DNA of 64,000 nt from Mixophyes australis (GCA_036250195.1 JAVHZZ010000002.1:65994705-66058704), one strand, 5' to 3'; positions 43,411-53,862 are shown, counted from the stretch's first letter. The notes: generated from the letters alone by a model not told the origin. Numbers and translations: made by a program.

Positions 43411-43640
43411 CTATCCCTCATCAATTACGTATCCAAGAGACCCCAGTTATCTCTTATCTACCTTGGAAGGAACCAGTGAATCAGGAAGCTTGTCACACTT
43501 ATCTGTTTCCCACAAAGGGTGCACACCTGACCATTGACTATAACGCTTTGGAGTGGAGTATCGAACGGATTTGCCTAGCGGGGATTCCATGAGTACTTAT
43601 GTCCGCTGTGAAGCAGTAATCAGAACAGTTTTCCTCTCAG

Positions 43641-44406
43641 CGGGGATCAGTGAGTCACATGACCGATGTTGTAGCGTTAAATTGGAATATTTCTTTTTTA
43701 CAAGGAGTTTTTAATCCCCCCCTAAAACTAATTGATTGCATGCTTAAGCAAAACAATGCATTCCTCAGGCTCCTACGTAATTTGCAAGTACATGCACAAT
43801 AGTATATAAATGCTTGCGCATTCGAAATATACACCTGTAACATTTATAACATGTAAAAAAGTGCCTTATTTTAAGTCAAAGATTCACCTTTTTACAAGCA
43901 GTTCAACAACTCATTTCAAGCTAAATTACATTGTAATCACCCTCCGATTGTTTTTAAAAACAAAACATATATTTCGGCTAATGCAACATCACAAAATAGG
44001 ATAGGTGTGAATAACTTATACAGCATCAGTAAAAAACTCAAGGCAAGAATGTTTCCAAACATTATAGATACAGGTGTCTGTAATAGCGAATAGCGGTATT
44101 CACTTCTCATCCATCCATAATGCCCCTCACCCCCCTTCTGAGGACCTGATAGCAGGACTGAAGGAAGAGCCCAGCTGCTTCTAAATACACATTGAATTGC
44201 GAGTCCAGGTGTAGATGTCTCATCCTAATTGCTGAGTGCGGAGTAGACGTCTCAACGCTAAATGTCCACACACGCCCTTGCTAGGATATTATGGTTGAAT
44301 GACAGGCAGACAGTTTACACACAGGTGTAAAAAAGATCCGCGAGTGACGTGAGCTGTGAACCAATCACAGAACAGAGTACTGGATTGTGTTTCATGTTGA
44401 GAAAAT
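43641..44406. other. Non-coding flank; TATA-like site near 43802
   Basis: No gene or defined repeat. AGTATATAAATGCTTGCG at 43801-43818 is TATA-like. It lies 600 bases upstream of the candidate exon at 44407, but no link is shown. Confidence 0.35.
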
Positions 44407-46125
44407 ATGCGTTCAACAACTTTTGCAAGACGCAAGCTGCGGGTACTGACCGAGGGCATGGATAGCATGCCCTCTGGTGTGAGCAATGAATTAAAGTTGT
44501 GGACATATCAGAGGGTGGGCCACCACATCTGGCTCGGTCGTCCAGCTGCAACGTCGCTGGAGCGACCTACGCCGGCGCCATAGGGGAGATAATAAGACGT
44601 AAGTTCTCTATTAATCGTATAAAATAATGAAATAAAAACAATTGCTTTATTCTTAAGAATAGTTTTAAAGTTTGCCAAAGAGGTGCCCTATCCCAAAGAT
44701 AAATCTGACTCCAGTTTAGAAATGTTAATCCCTCACCAATGCCACATACTTAAGCCACAGTATCTTAATTTTATGGTGCAACATTTACTTTCCTTAATGA
44801 TTGAGGCCCAAACTCCAGACCAACAATCCATGTTTGGGATTCAAACTCATGACCCCAGAAGTGCTACCCACTCAGGCAATGTGCTGACATTGCCTTACAG
44901 ACATTTTTAATATGAAAGTGGCAGATGCGTTATATTGCAAAAAGAGTTGAATGCCATCTTTGTAAACAATGCTCACGCTCACAGTTGGCCTAAGATGATT
45001 TTCACATATTAGCAGGCCAAACACAAATACCTCCTGTATTATATGTCCCTAATCAGTCAGTAATTAACTGGTTGATTTAATAATGATGGGCCCCCAAAAA
45101 AAGGACTATTAAAAATTGCAGACTAAAACTGAGATAGTCCACATCCCTAAGCCTAAAGCAAACATTGTTACAGGCCATGCGAAAGTGATGTTTGTCTGTC
45201 ATGTTTATATCCTTTTCGTAAAGATTTTCTTTATCTGTGGTGCAAAATAAATGTTTCACAATGTCTGATCACGTTATTATTGAACTACATCTATATAATT
45301 GTTAACCAGGTTGATCTTTGAACAATACACTTATATGTTATATTTATTCTAATAGACTGTAGACGTTGCGACCGACGGGAGGGGGAGGAGGAGGAGAAGG
45401 AAGTGTTGGAGGCAGTGGTTGAGCCTCAGGCGGAGGAGGTGGAGGTAGAGGGTGTTGGGGAGCCTCAGGCGGAGGAGGAGGCAGTTGGGGAGGCAGAGGA
45501 GGAGGATGCGGTTACAGAGACGGTAGAGGCGGTGGAGGTGGAGGTCGTGGAGGAGGTGGAGGAAGCTGAGGTGGCAACTACTAACATTTAGACGTCTCTT
45601 ACCTCTCTGTCTGTATGTATTACCCAGTATTGTTTTATTCATGTTTGTTCCCAATTGTAAAGCGCTACGGAATTTGCTGGCGCTGTATAAATAAATGTTG
45701 ATGATGGTGATTGTCAAATAAAGTAGACATACTTATAAATGTCACCGGTTTCCATCATTATGAGCCTACTAAGTCTTTTTGGGAAATACACTCTCCCCCC
45801 TCCATTCCATGGCCACAACATAAATGTGTAGATATATAAATCTGCAAACAAAAAGCCTAAAGCCTCTTGCTCCAAATGTATTTTGCATTCCATTAGATAT
45901 CGCTCAAATTTGAAAGTTAGGTAACAGTACACATCTCTGCTAACTCCTATGTGTTCTCAACATTTGGTAGGCATGTATTCATTTTTTTTTTAAATTTCTT
46001 TTTCAGCTTCCAAACACACCTCCATCAGGCCGTGTCAGCCGCCTTCGGTGGCGGAGATCTCTGGCCGCATCAGGAGGTACACTGGCAAGATTGCCAGATA
46101 TGAAAAAAAATCAAACAGGAAGTAA
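44407..46125 (+). CDS. Candidate three-exon Myb/SANT-like gene or Harbinger-type accessory gene, low confidence
   Basis: Exon 1 candidate 44407-44598: ATG preceded by AAAT, reading MRSTTFARRKLRVLTEGMDS, then a shifted frame reading VVQLQRRWSDLRRRHRGDNK, which resembles the end of Myb/SANT-like domains of PIF/Harbinger accessory proteins. It ends at a strong donor GTAAGT (44599). Exon 2 candidate 45364-45591: after TCTAATAGACTGTAG, a Glu/Val-rich frame of about 75 codons. Exon 3 candidate 46007-46125: after a polypyrimidine tract and CAG, a frame reading SVAEISGRIRRYTGKIARYE then stop TAA. The intron between 2 and 3 carries an L2 tail. Against: a frame change is needed within exon 1, exon 2 is a purine-rich simple repeat, and exon 2 reads a stop unless spliced early. 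No Harbinger transposase is nearby. It may be a decayed transposon gene or coincidence. Confidence 0.25.
44810..44900 (-). repeat. Old SINE head fragment, antisense
   Basis: On the minus strand it reads GTGGGTAGCACTTCTGGGGT, CATGAGTTTGAATCCC, matching the tRNA-like head of the SINE at 53525 (TAGTGGTTAGCACTTCT and GGTCATGAGTTCAAAACCC). Heavily diverged and truncated. Confidence 0.45.
45364..45591 (+). repeat. Purine-rich GGAGGA tract
   Basis: About 230 bases are almost only G and A on the plus strand with imperfect GGAGGNGGAGGT units and two copies of GAGCCTCAGGCGGAGGAGG. Such strand asymmetry allows triplex formation. The Glu/Val-rich frame across it may simply follow composition. Confidence 0.8.
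45597..45712 (+). mobile_element. L2 3' tail fragment
   Basis: CTTACCTCTCTGTCTGTATG, TTGTTCCCAATTGTAAAGCG and the tail GCTGTATAAATAAATGTTGATGATG match the ends of the LINEs at 3022-4462. Only the last 115 bases are present. Confidence 0.88.
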
Positions 46126-46169
46126 AACTTTTAGATGACCTATATGGTTAATTGTTTTGTATGTTTAAT

Positions 46170-46470
46170 CATACTTGCCAACTCTCCCGGAATGTCCGGG
46201 AGACTCCCGCATTTTGCGAGAGTCTCCCGGACTCCCGGGCGAGTATGGCAGTCTCCCGCATCTGGATAATTCTGCCAGAATTGAATCCCAAACGCCGCGA
46301 TTCCCGGTGAATCGTGGCGTTTGGCCCCGCCCCCGCTGTCAAATGACGCATTTTGCGTCATCACGTTATGGGGCGGGTCCAAAATGACGCACATTTTGGA
46401 GCCCCGCCCCCGTTACGCCCACCTCCTCCGCGGGCTCCCGGATTTGAAGAACAGAAGGTTGGTAAGTATG
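46170..46470. mobile_element. hAT-type MITE with CATACTTGCCAAC ends
   Basis: Left end CATACTTGCCAACTCTCCCG and right end GGTTGGTAAGTATG are inverted. TGTTTAAT flanks both sides (46162-46169 and 46471-46478), a perfect 8-base duplication. The GC-rich interior has several palindromes, such as TCCCGGAATGTCCGGGA and ATGACGCATTTTGCGTCAT. No coding capacity. Short frames on both strands are by-products. Confidence 0.92.
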
Positions 46471-46672
46471 TGTTTAATTGTTTTTGTTCTCCCAAAAAAT
46501 CCTTTTTGTTTTTCTACTACATGTTGGCATTAATATATTGTATTCAAACACAATCATTGGCATGTGTGTCTTTATTAATTTATTACAATTGCACAATATG
46601 TGGGATTAGCACAATAAAGAATGAATATTTCAATAATACAATAATAACATTTAAGGTAGATTGTTTCGTTAT

Positions 46673-46965
46673 TACTACCTCATCATTTCCACATTTATAT
46701 AGCACCACTAATTCTGCCTCATTGTACAGATAAGACAATCTGTCCCAAAAGAGCTTACAATGTAAAAGCCATAACACAGTCAGACTGGAGTCAATTTGTT
46801 AGCAGCAAATGAAGCTACCAGTATCTCTTTGGATTTTGGGAGGAAAGCCACACTAATTTGGGGAGAACACTAACTCCACACACATAAGGCAACGGTCAGG
46901 AAACAAACTCAAGACCACAACACTGGAAGGCAAAGGTGCTACACATTAAGCCACCATGCAAACCT
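46673..46965 (-). mobile_element. tRNA-headed SINE with L2-like tail, antisense, diverged
   Basis: Read on the minus strand: GGTGGCTTAATGTGTAGCAC, GTCTTGAGTTTGTTTCCTG (B-box region), TGTGTGGAGTTAGTGTTCTC, CTTTCCTCCCAAAATCCAAA, and the 3' TGTACAATGAGGCAGAATTA with GTGGTGCTATATAAATGTGG. This is the full layout of the SINE at 53525-53862 at lower identity. Confidence 0.85.
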
Positions 46966-47129
46966 GGTGTTGGCTGCAGTGTTTTTCTTTACAAAATCGG
47001 GACTTAACATACAAGCGGGAGATGAAAAAACAAGGTTGGCAGCTGCAAACTGCATTTCACAACAACACCCCCCCTCCAAAAGGTAGGCCATTCAAAGTAA
47101 TATCATACACATAAGGTGCCCTGGAGACG

Positions 47130-47230
47130 TGAAACATTAAGGAAGGTATATACCAAATGGAAAACCAAATTAACACCTTTCCAAAACCATCTTGCATTGA
47201 AGGGGGAGGTTAATGGGAAATATTTGAGGT
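47130..47230. repeat. Fragment of the ATTCATTAAG MITE family
   Basis: CTTTCCAAAACCATCTTGCATTG and GGGGGAGGTTAATGGGAAAT resemble the body of the MITEs at 54300 and 55834. Ends are not clear. Confidence 0.45.
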
Positions 47231-47284
47231 CCGATTAAAATTAGAAAAAGAGCATAGCGTCCATCAACTTCGAATGCCAAAAAA

Positions 47285-47417
47285 AAGAGTAAACCCACAC
47301 AAACAAGGAAGAGAACATACAAAGTCCACACATATAAGAGAATGGGTGGGAACTGAACTCATGACCTCAGTGATCTAAGGCAGTAGTGTGAGCGACTAAA
47401 CCACTGTTTTGCGCACT
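47285..47417 (-). mobile_element. SINE head fragment, antisense
   Basis: On the minus strand: CAGTGGTTTAGTCGCTCACA, GAGGTCATGAGTTCAGTTCC, TATGTGTGGACTTTGTATG, GTTTGTGTGGGTTTACTC. It is the 5' half of the family at 53525. Confidence 0.78.
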
Positions 47418-47599
47418 GTGGTCTGCATTCATTTCTTGTAAAGCTGAGTACATAACATAACACATACAAGCCATAGATGGAGAAAAAACAAGGTTTTAAG
47501 ACAATGTTGCATATTAGTCCAAGAAAGTCCACTCAAATTCAAGGCAACCCCCTCTGAGTCTTAGTCCATTCATAGTAAAAGAAGTCAGCATGCACTTAA

Positions 47600-47830
47600 T
47601 AATGTGAATGTGACCTGTGGGGCATAATCCTTTTTGAAAGTAAAACATTGTATTAAATAAAAAAATGCACCTTGACCTAAGAAAGTTGCATTTGAGGGGG
47701 AGATACATATAAAATCTGAGGACAGATTTATCATAGTGGGAGAGCGTGTAGTAGATCATGCTTGAACGACAGAGTAAAAATCAAGCTAACAAGTGTTTGT
47801 GTGATAAATGAAATCAAACCATTACTTTCC
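47600..47830. repeat. MITE of the ATTCATTAAG family, diverged
   Basis: Shared landmarks with 54300-54613: AGTTGCATTTGAGGGGGAGA, AGGACAGATTTATCATAGTG, GTAGATCATGCTTGAACG and CAAGTGTTTGTGTGATAAATG. Ends are eroded. Confidence 0.6.
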
Positions 47831-47924
47831 TTATTAGCTAAATACTGCCCTAATACTAGTCCTTGCAAAAGCAAAACATAGGCTGGTGTGGTCAAAGTTC
47901 CTCGTGTTCCTTTAATTAATGAAT

Positions 47925-48028
47925 AAGGGCCACAAACTGCACACAGATGCTACGGCCATGCTTGGTATTCAAACTCCTGATGCCGGTGTTGTCAGACAGA
48001 AGGGCTAACCACTAAGCTACCCGTGCAG
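47925..48028 (-). mobile_element. SINE head fragment, antisense
   Basis: On the minus strand: CTGCACGGGTAGCTTAGTGG, TTAGCCCTTCTGTCTGAC, CATCAGGAGTTTGAATACCA (B-box region), then CAGTTTGTGGCCC. Truncated after the tRNA-like head. Confidence 0.72.
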
Positions 48029-48967
48029 ATCTTATATATTTGTGGGTAATAAGGAGGAGTACTATTGTGTAGGTCTTACATCTGTTGCATACACGCGGTA
48101 TTGTTGTGCTTCTCCCTCTAGTCTGTAGAATATATTTATATTCCCAACTGAATGTTGCCTTAGTGTTTAGCCAATCCACCTTCCAAGAATGACATCATGA
48201 GTCATATATCTTTACCTGTGTGGAGGTTGTATGTACTCAGCTATGTATTGATTATACATTTTTTAACGTTAATTATATAAATTTTGATAATACACTAATA
48301 TTTATTGTAATATGCATGTTTAGTTATGCTAGTGAATTATTCAGAGATGATTTTTGCATCCACATTCTTACTTCAAATCTAAATTCATTATACGAACTTT
48401 CATGTAGGTGTATTACTTTAGCAGATTAAACTGCAAAGTCATTTGTCCCAGGCTATAGAAACATGTAAGTGTTACAACGAATAAAAAAGTAACAACAGTA
48501 CTGCATAACACACTCCGAATGTGTTTTTACATTTGTAAACAAACCATTCGCACCTCCCACATTTGCCGTTACATCACACATTCATATCTTTAATTAAGCA
48601 TTGGATTTTAAGAAGCGAATCTTAAAATGGACTAACAGATTATATTCCGTTTTTGAAAAGGACTGAAGGTGGGCGTGCTTTTGAACTTTCCGTTCCTTAT
48701 TGAATTGCGGATTTCTTATCTCCCCGTTTGTTCTTAAAATACGCATAGCAACTTCCGCAACAGATCCATCAGCTAATGAATCAGGGCCATTAAGATTATT
48801 GAAGTGAAGGTATAACAACCTACAAATGAAAAGAAACACTACTGAGTCTTCTAGTATATAAAAAAAACAAGTGCAGGATTCAGATGCCAAAGCAAGCTGT
48901 CTCGTTAACTCCTTGATTATTACAGGGAAACTGTTCAGAACTTGTACCTGCTTATGAATTGTAACAA
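48029..48967. other. AT-rich stretch, nothing recognised
   Basis: Short frames at 48220-48429 and 48594-48890 are AT-driven and have no family motifs. No repeat boundary identified. Confidence 0.45.
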
Positions 48968-49400
48968 CATACTATGGCCAGATACACACTAAAGTGTTTC
49001 AAAAGATTATCGGGCCAAACAGACGATAAAGAACTGATTGGTCTGATATCACAGCAGTGTGTACCCTGGAATGATTATCATTCCAAAGCACATGAAATCG
49101 TTGATCGAGATTTTCAAACTGAACTGAAAATCGTGTTCTGCAATGGAACAATGTCGTTCCAGTTCTGCAGTGTGTATGCACTCACGGTCAGGATCTCCAT
49201 AGAGTTTACAGAGCTATGATCTTATCAGCCGAAGGTTATGACAGATGAAGAGCACAGATCTAAAGGTAAATCTTGTAAAACATAAATATTGTGTATTCAT
49301 GAATCAGCATGCTGATCAGGAATTTTTTGTTATCAGTCAGTAAAAATATTATAGATAACACATCGGGAGAAAATTTCTGTAGTGTGTACCTAACTAGGTA
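48968..49400. repeat. Possible MITE with TAGTGTGT-type ends
   Basis: The left part CATACTATGGCCAGATACAC followed by ACTAAAGTGTTT and the right part TGTAGTGTGTACCTAACTAG suggest inverted GTNTACACACTA-type ends. Internal GGAATGATTATCATTCC is palindromic. No coding support; the target duplication is unclear. Confidence 0.4.
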
Positions 49401-50008
49401 ATAAATTATCAAGTATTCCCCTGACTTCATTGCAGTAAGGATAAGAAGTGTTTATATAAGTATTTAAGTAAAGCAGTACTATTAAAACACATAAACACTG
49501 ATCAAATATCTGCAGAACGATAAAAATACAGTGAATTGATTCAATACCTCAAGAGTACACAGGAATTAGGACATTATTATAATATTTGAAGATCTATTAT
49601 ACTCAGTTGTATTTTACTTTTAATTCTTTTATATATCACTTTTCACATAGCACAATTATATTTCGCTGTTTTTACTTACAATGTTTTTAAGTTATATGAA
49701 ATAAAGTTTGTTTTCTAAATTTGTGAGGCTAATAACTAATTTGTGAAAGAATTATAAAGAAATTAGCTGTAGGTGTCCTACATTCAATAAACTCTATCCT
49801 TTTCAATCTTTGTGGACTCCGTTAAAGACAGGTTCACTTTCCATGACCTTCCCACCTCCCTGGGGGGACGCATCGCCATTTACATTCAGCTCAACACCTG
49901 CATTCAGTAACGTTAACCTCAATGGAAAGAGACGGCTACTTACCATCAACTGTTAGCACACAAGCCACCAATAATTTGTGCCATGCCAGCTATGTACTTT
50001 GAGGAGCC
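49401..50008. other. Non-coding AT-rich flank
   Basis: Nothing recognised apart from TATGCAGCTAGGTAG beginning at 50009, which is repeated at 50796 as the target duplication of the next element. Confidence 0.5.
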
Positions 50009-50023
50009 TATGCAGCTAGGTAG

Positions 50024-50795
50024 TCAACAAAGAAAAAAGGAAAATTCCCGCACTGGGCTATTTATATCCCAAATACACACACTGCAGCTGAGATACAAAA
50101 AGGGAGAATTGCTCATCCCTATCAAAGAACAAGTATAAACAACCAAACGATCCAGCGCAAAAGTGTGATCAAGGGGTAATAACAATAATCACATATAATA
50201 TGGTAAAGGGGTGATGTAGTGCAAACAAACAACCACCCCAATACTCGGTGGTATACAGGCTCTCTGCCGCTAATTATCCTCCATTACTCTGAATGCTAAA
50301 AAGCTTGTTGGTTAGATTTTTTGGATAAAATTAGATCCCGCGATGAGACAGCTATAGGCCGGAGAGCCTGTATACCACGGAGTATTGGGGTGGCTGCTTG
50401 TCCGCACTACATCACCCCTTTATTCACACCATCCTGTATATCAGAGGGCGTACCAGTCCGATTCGTATATATTTACCATTCTGCTGTTGTTCCGTGCTTG
50501 TGGATACTATATAACAGTTCTATAGAAATATGCTAGTGGGATATTAAATCCTTGATTCACGGACATTTGTCTGTATTACATCTAATATTGCTTTTGTTAT
50601 CCGACCATCATATTGTGATAAGCATCCATTTGTCAGCGCTTGTGTTAGCAATTTGTTATTTGTTGCATTTTAGATTTTTTACTATATTACATGTGTTATT
50701 AAAGTGTTATTTAACTTCCTCTATGGTGAATGTCTTTTGAACTGCCTTAATTTTGTATAATATTGGGATTATTGTTATTACCCCTTGATCACACT
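50024..50795. mobile_element. Retroelement-like insert with 15-base target duplication and nested inverted repeats
   Basis: TATGCAGCTAGGTAG flanks both sides (50009-50023 and 50796-50810). Inside, 50161-50190 is the exact reverse complement of 50767-50796 (30 of 30), and 50202-50264 is largely the reverse complement of 50362-50425 (GGGGTGATGTAGTGC, CACCCCAATACTC and GTGGTATACAGGCTCTC arms). No protein is encoded. A long target duplication suggests target-primed insertion; inverted terminal pieces are known in Penelope-like elements, so a Penelope-derived non-autonomous element is possible but unproven. Confidence 0.7.
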
Positions 50796-50810
50796 TATGC
50801 AGCTAGGTAG

Positions 50811-52640
50811 GTCTTCTTTGCCTGAAAACAACAAGTTGTGATGTCAATTTTCACGGGTTATGAGGTTTGTCATCGTATGAGTGAAAGATAGCAGAATCGA
50901 CGCTGCACAGTAATGTTACATCTACCATGGTAAAGTTATTTTTAACATAGCACACATATTGCTCTTGTGAATTCATACACTACTAGACTATGGGCAGGAA
51001 AGCATTTCAATGGCAGATCATAATCAAGTATACTATACAGAAATTCAATTATGTTTCCAAGCTTTTCAGTCCATAAGTTGCAATGGGTGGCTCTTTATAT
51101 TTTTTTTTTTTTCAAAAAGCTTCTGCATTGTTCCCATCCAACTAGTTTTTTTGGGTTTGCTGATACCTTTTTTCATTTCCTGGAAGGATATTCTGGTGAC
51201 ATTTTGTTGCGTTTCATTGTCACTTTCATACTTTCATTACCACTGCCATGACTTTGTTGTGAACACACTGACCATTTTTGTCTGTGATATGCTGAAGAAT
51301 TTATATAGTGTAGGCTTTGATTAGCAATACCCAAGCACTGATTCCCTTTCAGCTATGATGCCCTTTTTCCTTTTGCAGTGTTTAAACAAATACCAGGACC
51401 AGGACGAAAGTGTAGCAAGTGATGCATTTGTCTCATCTACAGTGGTGGTTACTGCCTTGATGTGGGCACCATACTCAACATGACAAACACATTTTTGCTG
51501 GCAGCGGAATGTCCAGCATAGACAGTATTCAATGATTGTGTAACCATTCAGTCAGTGGTTACACAATCATTCAGTACTTGCTCCACCAGCCACTCTGGTG
51601 TCTAGAATAAGGTGTTTGCTATGCCAAGTTGTCATGGGTTAAAGGGGAATGAAAGGAATCCAGTGTGAGCAGACCGTGGACTATACAGTGATTAGTAATC
51701 AGTACTATGGCTATACAGTCTGAGCTGTAGTGCTGGAACCCAAATCGAGCAATAGAGGTACACGTTTGGGCCAGCTATTTGCTGGAGGCTTTAGTCTCAG
51801 TTTTAGGTGCGTGATAGAATTTTTATTTGGAGGAATATATAAGGAAACGGCACAAGGGATCAGTGGTCAGTTGGGTAAGTGTTTGGTAGGGACAGTGCTA
51901 CAATACAGTATGTGAAGAAGGGAGCAACATAAAAACAAGAAAAGTAAGTATAAAGTTAAGATTGGGGAGATAATATCAATAAGGTGCTTGTCATTCTGCA
52001 GAGCCATCAATTCCTGAAATCACATAGATTCAATAAAGTCGAAAGGAATCACTTGTAAAGCTTTTATTTTAGCTGAGTTTAGTGAGAATGCTCTAGGATG
52101 CCTATTGCTGTACTTTTTACCCTCTTTCTAATATTTTCAGAAATGACAATTATTGGCCGTAGCCATGGCTGGTTTGGAATTTTCCTGGGGAAATATTACA
52201 AACATGAGGTGATTTACAGTTAGCCCATCGCAATTGCCATCAGGTATAGCATCAGTCCCAGAATTAATAACATGTGCATCATTACCCTCATCACATCAGC
52301 AAGGACAACAGCACAATGTAATTTGTCAAATCAAAAATTATTTTGGGAACTGCCATTTTGTTTGTAAGGTCTTGTCTATTTCTTGCCAAACAGGTCATGA
52401 TGCAGAGGGGTAACTAGAGCAATGGGGACCTCTGAGCCAAATGTTTAAAATGTTCCCAAAGTTTCTAGTGCCCGTACCCCTCCTCCATTCCTTAGCAAGC
52501 CAGTTGGCTGCCACCTCTTGCTCTGCTGCTATGCTCACTTTACACATCACTTTCTGCTCAGAGGGGAAGAAAACACTAAAATTCTATTGTGTTCTAAAAT
52601 GTTAACAGTGCAATTAAAACTTTATAATACTATATATCCT
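50811..52640. other. Non-coding; no gene recognised
   Basis: A 104-codon frame at 51010-51324 is hydrophobic, contains a poly-T run and has no recognisable motif, so it is not called. At 51528-51571 ACAATGATTGTGTAACCATT and GTGGTTACACAATCATTCAG form an inverted pair (stem about 14 bases). Confidence 0.45.
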
Positions 52641-52689
52641 GTTTCTCAGGTGATAATGTGTGCTACCTGGTTACTTGATTGTCTTTCTA

Positions 52690-53210
52690 TATAGTGCACA
52701 TCATTATACAGAAGACTTATTTTCCATGACAGATCCATTTAAATATATTCAGGGCAGGTTGTTTTTCAAGGAACAGATGGATTGTCTTTTCTTTTGTGCT
52801 AGGAAATGAACAGTCATTTTCAGATCCAGGATCACTTATCTTCCTTTCACTGTTTGCATAGATTACATGGGGTACAAGTACTGAAGTCAATACAACACAA
52901 TGGTGGTAAATACTCCTCACACAAAAGCATGAATGGCAGAGAGAAGAAACATGGCTTAGAATTAGTCACTGAGACTAGAGCAAGTTTCATTTTCTCATAG
53001 GAGAAAATGTTTTATTTCCTTCAGATCAATATAACTATTAAAACAACAAATAATGGTTCATGACTGAGTGCCTCAAATGATTTTAATGCTTAGGAAATAG
53101 TCAATTTGTTGCCACCAATAGCCAGCAAACAGCTGCAATTTCTTATGATAAATCAGAGGGTCACTGCCAGGAGCATAGTTAGAGCATCCTGTCTCAGATT
53201 GCCAATAGAA
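52690..53210 (-). repeat. Inverted paralogue of 57205-60765, holding the empty hAT site
   Basis: Read on the minus strand this segment matches 57205-57534 joined directly to 60537-60765. Landmarks: GTGACCCTCTGATTTATCAT, TTAAAATCATTTGAGGCAC, AGACTAGAGC region, and GTATTTACCACCATTGTGTT. The hAT target octamer is present once at 52906-52913 (GTAAATAC on plus), with no insertion. The identity of the repeat itself is unknown. Confidence 0.9.
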
Positions 53211-53280
53211 TCAGTCACATGAATATTGGTTCAGCTCATAAACTGACTGCCTCTACCGTGTTTAGGCCAACAAAATCCTA

Positions 53281-53283
53281 CAA

Positions 53284-53324
<41 letters not shown>
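53281..53324. repeat. TA microsatellite
   Basis: ATATATTT followed by about 17 TA dinucleotides, then GCATTATC. Ordinary simple repeat. Confidence 0.95.
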
Positions 53325-53326
<2 letters not shown>

Positions 53327-53524
53327 TTATCAATGAAGAAAGCACCTCAACTTCATAGGTGAAATCGCAATCAGCCAATCAGAAGGGACTAGCTAATAGT
53401 GCCAGTCATCATCAGCGTTTATATGTACCTGTCCTGTAGCACAATAGATACTGCTCCTGACAGACGTATATGCATAACTCGCATTTTTACCTATTTTCCG
53501 GCTTATGTATAAACAACCCTTTAA

Positions 53525-53862
53525 GGCAGCACGGTGGCCTAGTGGTTAGCACTTCTAAGTCACAGCAGTGGGGTCATGAGTTCAAAACCCGACCATTGCC
53601 TTATCTGTGAGGAGTTTGTATGTTCTCCCTGTGTTTGCGTGGGTTTCCTCCGGGTGCTCCAGTTTCCTCCCACACTCCAAAAACATACTGGTAATTGGCT
53701 GCTATCAAAATTGACCCTAGTGTCTCCCTTTCTGTCTGTGAGTGTGTGTCTATGTTAGGGAATATAGACTGTAAGCTCCAATGGAGTAGGGACTGATGTG
53801 AATGAGTTCTCTGTACAGCGCTGCGGAATTAGTGGCGCTATATAAATAAATGATGATGATGA
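53525..53862 (+). mobile_element. tRNA-headed SINE with L2-like 3' tail, well preserved
   Basis: The head GGCAGCACGGTGGCCTAGTG has an A-box-like TGGCCTAGTGG, and GAGTTCAAAACCC at 53578-53590 is the B-box, the internal RNA polymerase III promoter. A conserved body follows (GTTTGTATGTTCTCCCTGTG, GGGTTTCCTCCGGGTGCTCC, CTCCAAAAACATACTGGT), then GACTGTAAGCTCCAATGG and GCGCTGCGGAATTAGTGGCG with the tail CTATATAAATAAATGATGATG. The tail is shared with L2 LINEs in this window, which would supply the reverse transcriptase. It is the best-preserved SINE here and not a functional tRNA gene. Confidence 0.93.

Larger units (their letters stand above)
40803..43640 (+). mobile_element. Penelope-like element, 5' truncated, with nested MITE
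   Basis: Coding part 40806-42478 encodes RT then GIY-YIG endonuclease, the defining pair of Penelope-like elements. A long AT-rich 3' region follows with a TG-rich microsatellite (42916-42968). At 43361-43405 is a degenerate hammerhead-like segment with GAAACGCGTC. The 3' limit near 43640 is estimated. The 5' end is cut at the junction with the gypsy element. A hAT MITE is inserted at 41801-41982. Confidence 0.88.

Noticed and set aside
45403..45591. Stand-alone Glu/Val-rich protein gene
   Set aside because: No ATG starts the frame, and the composition follows a GGAGGA simple repeat. It is kept only as part of a low-confidence exon model.
50330..50370. Hammerhead-like GCGATGAGACAGC near the centre of the 50 kb insert
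   Set aside because: A GATGAG string is present but there is no GAAA after a matching stem, so the core cannot be drawn.
51010..51324. 104-codon hydrophobic ORF
   Set aside because: The hydrophobic residues come from T-rich codons including a poly-T run; no signal peptide logic, family motif or repeat context supports it.
53525..53600. tRNA gene
   Set aside because: A-box and B-box are present, but the head continues into a conserved SINE body with an L2-like tail and several related copies; cloverleaf pairing is not maintained.
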